From Phytophthora sp. 'mugwort' (taxonomy: Eukaryota; Oomycota; Peronosporomycetes; Peronosporales; Peronosporaceae), in the NCBI GenBank assembly GCA_033558025.1, contig JAUCEF010000014.1:1798001-1862000 (forward strand): a stretch of DNA of 64,000 nucleotides, written 5' to 3'. The notes under the pieces were generated by a model. It was not told where the DNA came from. It made no database searches and saw only the letters and a program-made list of their open reading frames with translations. The translations under genes and the position numbers were made by a program. This document shows positions 58,926 through 64,000 of this stretch, one piece after another. Numbering within the stretch: position 1 is the first letter of the stretch; every line of letters begins with the position of its first letter.

Positions 58926-61712
58926 TTGTACAACTTCGTTATTATTTCCTGCTGGAATGACGATGAATTTTCTGGGCCCAACAAAGCCCGATTCTGGCTA
59001 GATGCAGCTCATCGTGAACACGGCCTAGTTGAGTTTGCCCTCAACAAAGCGGTTCACGCATCGACCGGGTATACTCCGTTCTACCTGAGCGGCTTACGCC
59101 ATCCACGGGCGCCGCTCACTTTACGAGGCAGCACCCCGTCTTCAGTTATAAGCGGGGGGGGGAAAGCGCTTTCCTCCCAGGTCTCGGACATGCGACCGGC
59201 TTCCTCGCGGAAACAAGTGGAGTCTTTCATAGACACCAGGCTGAATTAATCAGCCGTGTCCGTGATGCCATGTAGCGGCACAGGAGAAACAAAAGGAGTA
59301 CTCAGACAAAAAATGAAGAGGAAACTTAAGCGTGTTTAATGTGGGTGCCTTAGCCCTACCAGACACTAGGAACCTACCACTTGCCACGGTAAGGTCCGTT
59401 GGGAGCAACAAGTTGAAACACCGCTTCATTGGACTCTCGCGGTCCTGGCCAGACATGGTGGGGCATATACCATCGATCTGCATAGATCGACGACGACCCA
59501 CCCGACGTTCTACGTCGGCCGTCTAAAGCGGTACCATGATCCGCTGGTCTCGGCAGCCCCGCAGGACCAGCTCTTCAAAGCGAAGCAGCGACTCTTTCCT
59601 CAGAGAGTGCCCAGGGCCAGGAGCCCAGGTCCCTTGCGAGACCGCGGAAGGGTCTACATACGAAGGATCCCCGGCTACGAGTACACAGGCGTCGCTCCCG
59701 CTTGGGGCACAGGCCGCAGGAGGTCCCGAAGGAGGTACACCTCACGCTGGCCTCGGCCCACGGATACCCTCGGGTATCCAGACGTCGGAAGGTCTCGTCC
59801 ATGTCATTGGTCCGACGGTCGACCCGACCTTCAAGAGCCGACAAGTCGTCGGCCAGACGATTTACGTCGGCACAAACCGGACCAAGGATCTCAGGGCTCG
59901 CGGTCTGGGCGGCGGCAGCCCCGCCTCCACCAAGTCCAAGCGTAAAATTAAGCGAAAGGACTCGGCGACGAAGAGCGTCGTCTTCAACGGCCCGAGGTGG
60001 AGGCGAAGGAGGCACATCAGGTCCTGATACAGGCCGGAGAGGCGGTGCCTCATACTCGTATTCGTACGAGGGCGCTGCTGCCTCTCTTGGCCGTAATTGG
60101 GAGACCTACTACCACGTGGAGCGTGTGCTCCAGGAGCGGGGCGTTCACGGGGAGCGCCAGCTACGCGTGAAATGGAGGGGGGAGGGGGGGGTACCCGGAG
60201 ACTGAATGCTGGGAGCCGATTGACCGGCTCCAGGCTAATTGCCCGAAGGCTGTCGTGGTCTGGAAACAGAATCGGCGACGGCTTCGTAAGTAGCTCGGAC
60301 TTTCGTGTCCGAACGGGGCGTGGTCGTAGAGCCAAGATCATACCCGCACTCACGAGCGCTAGAAGCAGTTTGCTTCTGCAGCTCTCTCGAGAGCTGCCGT
60401 TGCCTACCACATGGGCAAACTCAATGCGGAGATCTCGGACGTCAAAGATGGCCTCCAGCGTGAGATCCTGCCGGAGAACATCAAGTTGTCCTTGTGAGCA
60501 GAGCCTAGCTGCCCACCTCCAAAAGACGGTCTCTGCCTCTTGGAAAGAGTCACAGGGTGGGGCATTACGGCCGGATAGCCCCATACAGGTCGCGGTCCCG
60601 GCCGGGGCTCTGGCTTCTTTCGCCGGCTCGTAAACTCCTTAAGAGAAATGTTGTACGGTGCCGGGAGCACGCATCTAGCAATACTCACGTTCTGCAGGAA
60701 CAGGGGCTGCTTGTCCACCAGGTGACGTCCATAAGCGCCCTAGAAGAGCACCCGCCGAGAAGCACGCGAAACAGCTGGAACTGACCCATGTAGGCGTCAG
60801 CCCCGTGGGACCCCTCAGGAGGGAAGTCAGAGAGCGTAAGGCGGTCCCCCCACGGACAGGCGAATAATACTTCATACAGGCGACCGGGTCGCCGGGGAAC
60901 GCAGTCCCTTTTGACGAGCAGCCTGGTACCCCCGACTGCTGCCCGTCGAGATCGTTAAACGAGATTTCTCGGCCGACTTGGCCCTTTTCCTCCTCGTCCG
61001 AAGAAGAGATAAAGAGGCCCTTGTTCGTATAAGTGATGGTACCCAACTCGTCACGGAGTGGAGACCGGGATACAGCCCGCCGCCTTCGCAGCCTTGACGC
61101 GGGCAGTTGCCTCCGCGAGCGTCAAGTTCTTGATCGGAGATGAGGTTTCTCTTCGTCCTCCTTGGGTGAGATAGGGCTCCCCTGACGTTCGAGCGTCTTC
61201 GGCTCATCGCCATCGTCGCCATGGTCGCTAGACAACGGGGTACGAGACCAATCGAATCGGACTGACTCGGGTAGCCATCAGACCTTTTGACGAGCGGGAT
61301 CTCGTTGACGCCCCAGGATAGGGGAGAGTCCTTTGCATAGTCCACGAGGAGCTCTGGATCCTCTACAGGCGGCTCAGGCGCCTCGTGAGTCACCTTGGGT
61401 GCAACCTTGGTGGATCCCTTAGTGGCCGAACCTTTACCAGACGGCTTATAGCTCCTAGTCTGCTGCTTGGAAGCAACAGGCTTGGCAGGCGCTTTCGCAC
61501 CGCTGCCAGACCGAGTCTTGGTCATGATTGAGGCTGAAGTGGAAGCCGAGAAGACGAGAGCACGGGAACGTGCTCGGGGCTCGAAAGGAAAATGAGCCGG
61601 CTGCGAAAACTAATCGCAGCGAAGTCGATGTAATTCGACTTGGAGAGAGAAAGGCGGCGACTTCCTTTCACTCGCCCTCGATGGTCGGTAAGCTGAACCT
61701 AAGTGGGGAGAA
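58926..61712 (+). pseudogene. 5'-truncated chromodomain Ty3/gypsy element (chromovirus)
   Basis: Begins in the C-terminal part of the integrase (VEFALNKAVHASTGYTPFYL near 59030; KLKHRFIGL near 59413), passes a Pro/Arg-rich connector, and reaches a chromodomain near 60100-60240 (YYHVERVLQERGVHGERQLR and LRVKWRGE). The final part (ARTFVSERGVVVEPRSYP) follows a frameshift near 60285, with a stop near 60465. Chromodomains steer such elements to marked chromatin. Protease, reverse transcriptase and RNase H are absent. The 3' LTR follows at 61713. Confidence 0.75.
60872..61525 (-). CDS. Antisense ORF between pol and 3' LTR of the gypsy element
   Basis: 217 residues on the minus strand: basic Lys/Ser/Ala-rich start (MTKTRSGSGAKAPAKPVASK), then VTHEAPEPPVEDPELLVDYA, and a tail that changes character near residue 120, suggesting a frameshift. 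A further coherent stretch (SSDEEEKGQVGREISFNDLD) lies in another frame at 61000-60930. It resembles the N-terminal region of gypsy gag proteins in composition. It may be an antisense extra ORF, or the gag of a reversed element joined here. Probably broken. Confidence 0.4.
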   Translation of the reverse strand: MTKTRSGSGAKAPAKPVASKQQTRSYKPSGKGSATKGSTKVAPKVTHEAPEPPVEDPELLVDYAKDSPLSWGVNEIPLVKRSDGYPSQSDSIGLVPRCLATMATMAMSRRRSNVRGALSHPRRTKRNLISDQELDARGGNCPRQGCEGGGLYPGLHSVTSWVPSLIRTRASLSLLRTRRKRAKSAEKSRLTISTGSSRGYQAARQKGLRSPATRSPV

Positions 61713-62073
61713 TGTAACGGGGTTACATGAAGAGTGCAGTCACTCTTCATAACGGTGTACCCAAGTACCCCTAGTGATGCGGCCAACATCACTAGGACGT
61801 CACGGTAATGACGTCACGGATGGGTACCACACATATGATACAAAGACCTCAGAACCACCCCATAAGATAATATCTAGGGTACTTTATAGCTGACTAATAG
61901 TTAGAATGTAGACGCATTAGAAGGGGTTACCTATAAATATATTCAGTCATATATCTACCTATTTTGGTAACAGTCTCCTCAGACCAGAGACTTGTGAATT
62001 GCCGTTCACTGAAAGTTTGTATACTTTCCGGAATCACGCTACCTATGCGCAAGGTGTTGTGTGCCCCATCACA
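61713..62073 (+). repeat. Gypsy 3' LTR, second copy
   Basis: Matches 5443-5812. Starts TGTAACGGGGTTACATG right after a purine tract (AAGTGGGGAGAA) and ends near CCCCATCACA. A TATA element (TATAAATATA) lies at 61934 in the plus orientation. It is the 3' LTR of the truncated chromovirus to its left. Confidence 0.8.
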
Positions 62074-63042
62074 GCACCAAACAAAGATGTCAGGCGGACC
62101 CAGGTTATTGTTTTGTAGCTTTGATCATTCTACAGATCAAATCATACATTTAGAACGATACTGTAAACTAGTAGTAGTAGCCTACTGTAACTATTGCTGC
62201 GAACTAGAGCCCGAAGGAGAGATACATGTCACAAAGCAGAACGCCACCAGAAAAAAGACGTTAGCGGTCATTTCAACTGCGCGAACTCATACTGCTTTCC
62301 ATCTACCTGCTTACCACGGGATGCTTTGCATTCTTGCTCTTGTCATTCTTCTCTGGGCCATACGTCTTGACCCGTACGTCATTAACGGTGCACGATCCCC
62401 GCCCTGTTTCAAACAGTACACAACAAGATGCAAGATAGATTCGTTAGACTGATATCAGTGTTACTTCAATGATCTTCGTGGCCTACGCAAAACCAAATAC
62501 GTTCTGAGTGAACGCGCACTCCTTTCAGGACACCAGGTAGTCTTTAACGAAGATCGTAGTCCGAAGTGCAGCATGTCGATCGCATTGGGCTCTTTTCGAA
62601 GCAACCACAAAGTGAGATCTGTGTGTGAACGCAAAACGTGATTTACTGCCATTTTTCTCCGCCCCGTCTCAAGCTATGGGCCAGTCGCAAAATGTTTGAT
62701 GTATTGATGTGACCTATATTCTCCTTTTATCCCTCAAAACATTTCGGTCCTCATAAAATATAGGTACCAGAGGATTAAGCTGCGCTCTGAAACACCTAGC
62801 AACAATAGCGATGTCGATGTTGTAAACGTACATTAGGATTACCCCTCTCCACTTGCTGTCGACAGAATACATGGCTTTGCTTGTCTTGCTTCTTGTTTGA
62901 AGGGTCTGTTTTGCAACAAGTATTGGTTGGCGGAGAACTCATCGCCATTTTGGGCCCGGTTTTCGTGATGGCTTCTGATTGACTAGATTCTGAAGATTTA
63001 GGACGCTATGTATTTATCCCGCGTCCGGCGATTGCTAGCCTT
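62074..63042. other. Spacer between two gypsy remnants
   Basis: Contains only small ORFs (for example 61964-62452, which begins inside the LTR). No motif or repeat that I recognise. Confidence 0.4.
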
Positions 63043-64000
63043 TTACAACATACACTGGCAGGCATTCTGACCAAGTGCGAGGAGCCTCCGCACAGACACT
63101 GCGTAGAATGTCCTCAAGCACTCGGATGACACGCTCCGTTTGCCCCTCCCGTTTGAGGATGATCGGCCGTGGACATGTGCAGCCTTGTTCCAAGTAGTTG
63201 GAGCAGTTCGCCAAAACGCAGTGGTAAACCGAGGGTCACGATCCGAGTCAATCGTCTTCGGCAGACCAGGATGGCTGAAAACACCATTTAGGAACAGCTT
63301 TACAGCCTGTTCCCCGGTCACGGTATCTTTGACAGGAGGAAGACGCACCATCTTGCTCAGACGGCACACGAACACCAAGATGCCGGTGTATCTGTGGTCA
63401 TCGGCTGGAAGTCTAAAGATGAAGTCCAGACTCATCGACTTCCAGCAGTCCGCTGGAACGGGCAGGCTCTGCATAGAAGCCGAGATGTATCCAGCGGGTT
63501 TCACCCGCTGACATGTTTCACATGTCTTCACGTACTGTGCGACCCTGTTGTACAAGTGAGTCCACCAAACGTACTGAGAGACCGGTTGGAAGGTGTTCTC
63601 GCTGCCCAAGTGACCGCTGGACGCCGCATCGGGCGCCTCCTGAACTTGAGATCCTCGTCGTTTGGTACGACTACCCGTGGGGGTTCATGGGACTCTACTC
63701 GAGGCCGTCGACACACTGTATCGATGAAGCCAGGCTCTCTGACGTGGCGTGAGCCACTCGGCCTTGGCTTCCTTGCCAGCGACCAGGAACCGTACTAGAG
63801 GTGCCAGGGCTTCGATACGCCATGCGTATCTGACCGTATAGATCGGTCATGGCACGACTGATGTATGTCAGCTCATAGTCCGGCCTGCGTGACAACGCAT
63901 CGGCAAGCACGCTGGGTTTTTTTTTTGGCTTGCCAGGCTTGTACTCGACGCGTCAAATGTATTCCGCGAAGAAGGACAGCCATCTCGCCATCAATTGAGA
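63043..64000 (-). pseudogene. Ty3/gypsy pol fragment running off the right edge
   Basis: On the minus strand, from the window edge: EYKPGKPKKK-like sequence and LADALSRRPDYELTYISRA (end of RNase H) near 63905, then after frame breaks the integrase zinc-binding part (TCETCQRVKPAG near 63510) and the integrase core (SMSLDFIFRLPADDHRYTGI; DSDRDPRFTTAFW near 63225). The first two catalytic Asp regions are visible; the Glu region is scrambled near 63160. Frameshifts near 63610-63700 show decay. Opposite orientation to the element at 58926. Confidence 0.75.

Overview
The window reads as nuclear DNA of an oomycete, most likely Phytophthora or a close relative. The evidence is a secreted family-3 pectate lyase and a GH6 cellulase, short GT-AG introns in otherwise compact genes, an enkurin gene (flagellate lineage), nucleoside-transporter paralogues, and Ty3/gypsy, hAT, PIF/Harbinger, mariner and Myb-DOT1-like repeats of the kinds that fill Phytophthora genomes. 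No assignment to a species is possible from the sequence alone.

Layout. Positions 1-11.1 kb are repeat debris: a decayed Ty3/gypsy pol with a 3' LTR, a small MITE, a tRNA-like remnant, a decayed unknown gene, and a mariner element with perfect terminal repeats but a broken transposase. Positions 11.4-14.1 kb hold a GH6 glycoside hydrolase and an enkurin-domain gene. Positions 14.06-22.43 kb are a large inverted duplication: two near-identical 3.2 kb arms, each with a pectate lyase and a COMM-domain gene, separated by a 1.8 kb spacer filled by a decayed hAT transposase. Then come a 1,698-residue ZZ/U-box ubiquitin ligase (22.6-27.6 kb) and a cluster of equilibrative nucleoside transporter genes: two intact copies, 28.0-29.3 kb (-) and 36.5-37.8 kb (+), with two pseudogene copies between them. 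Positions 38.4-41.5 kb carry a frameshifted Myb/DOT1-like gene and a broken Pif1-type helicase.

Positions 41.8-55.4 kb are the most unusual part: an island of giant-virus type (nucleocytoviruses), with a major capsid protein, a virion-like protein that opens with a YIDSRSR motif, a membrane-anchored HExxH peptidase, a short thioredoxin-like protein, a RING protein and small membrane proteins. These are packed in both orientations with AT-rich start regions. In the island sits an apparently intact 3.6 kb element, flanked by TA and bounded by about 21 bp inverted repeats, that encodes an IS630/mariner-type DDE transposase and a Fanzor (eukaryotic TnpB-like, RNA-guided nuclease family). At least six internally deleted derivatives of the same or sister elements occupy the spaces between the viral genes. 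One of them keeps a non-coding hairpin region next to the Fanzor 3' end, the best candidate here for a guide-scaffold (omega) RNA. Some viral ORFs take their stop codon from an element terminus.

Positions 55.6-64 kb return to repeat debris: a decayed PIF/Harbinger element (Myb-like ORF and DDE ORF) with a LINE 3' fragment between its genes, a chromodomain Ty3/gypsy with a 3' LTR and an antisense ORF, and the pol of another gypsy running off the right edge on the minus strand.
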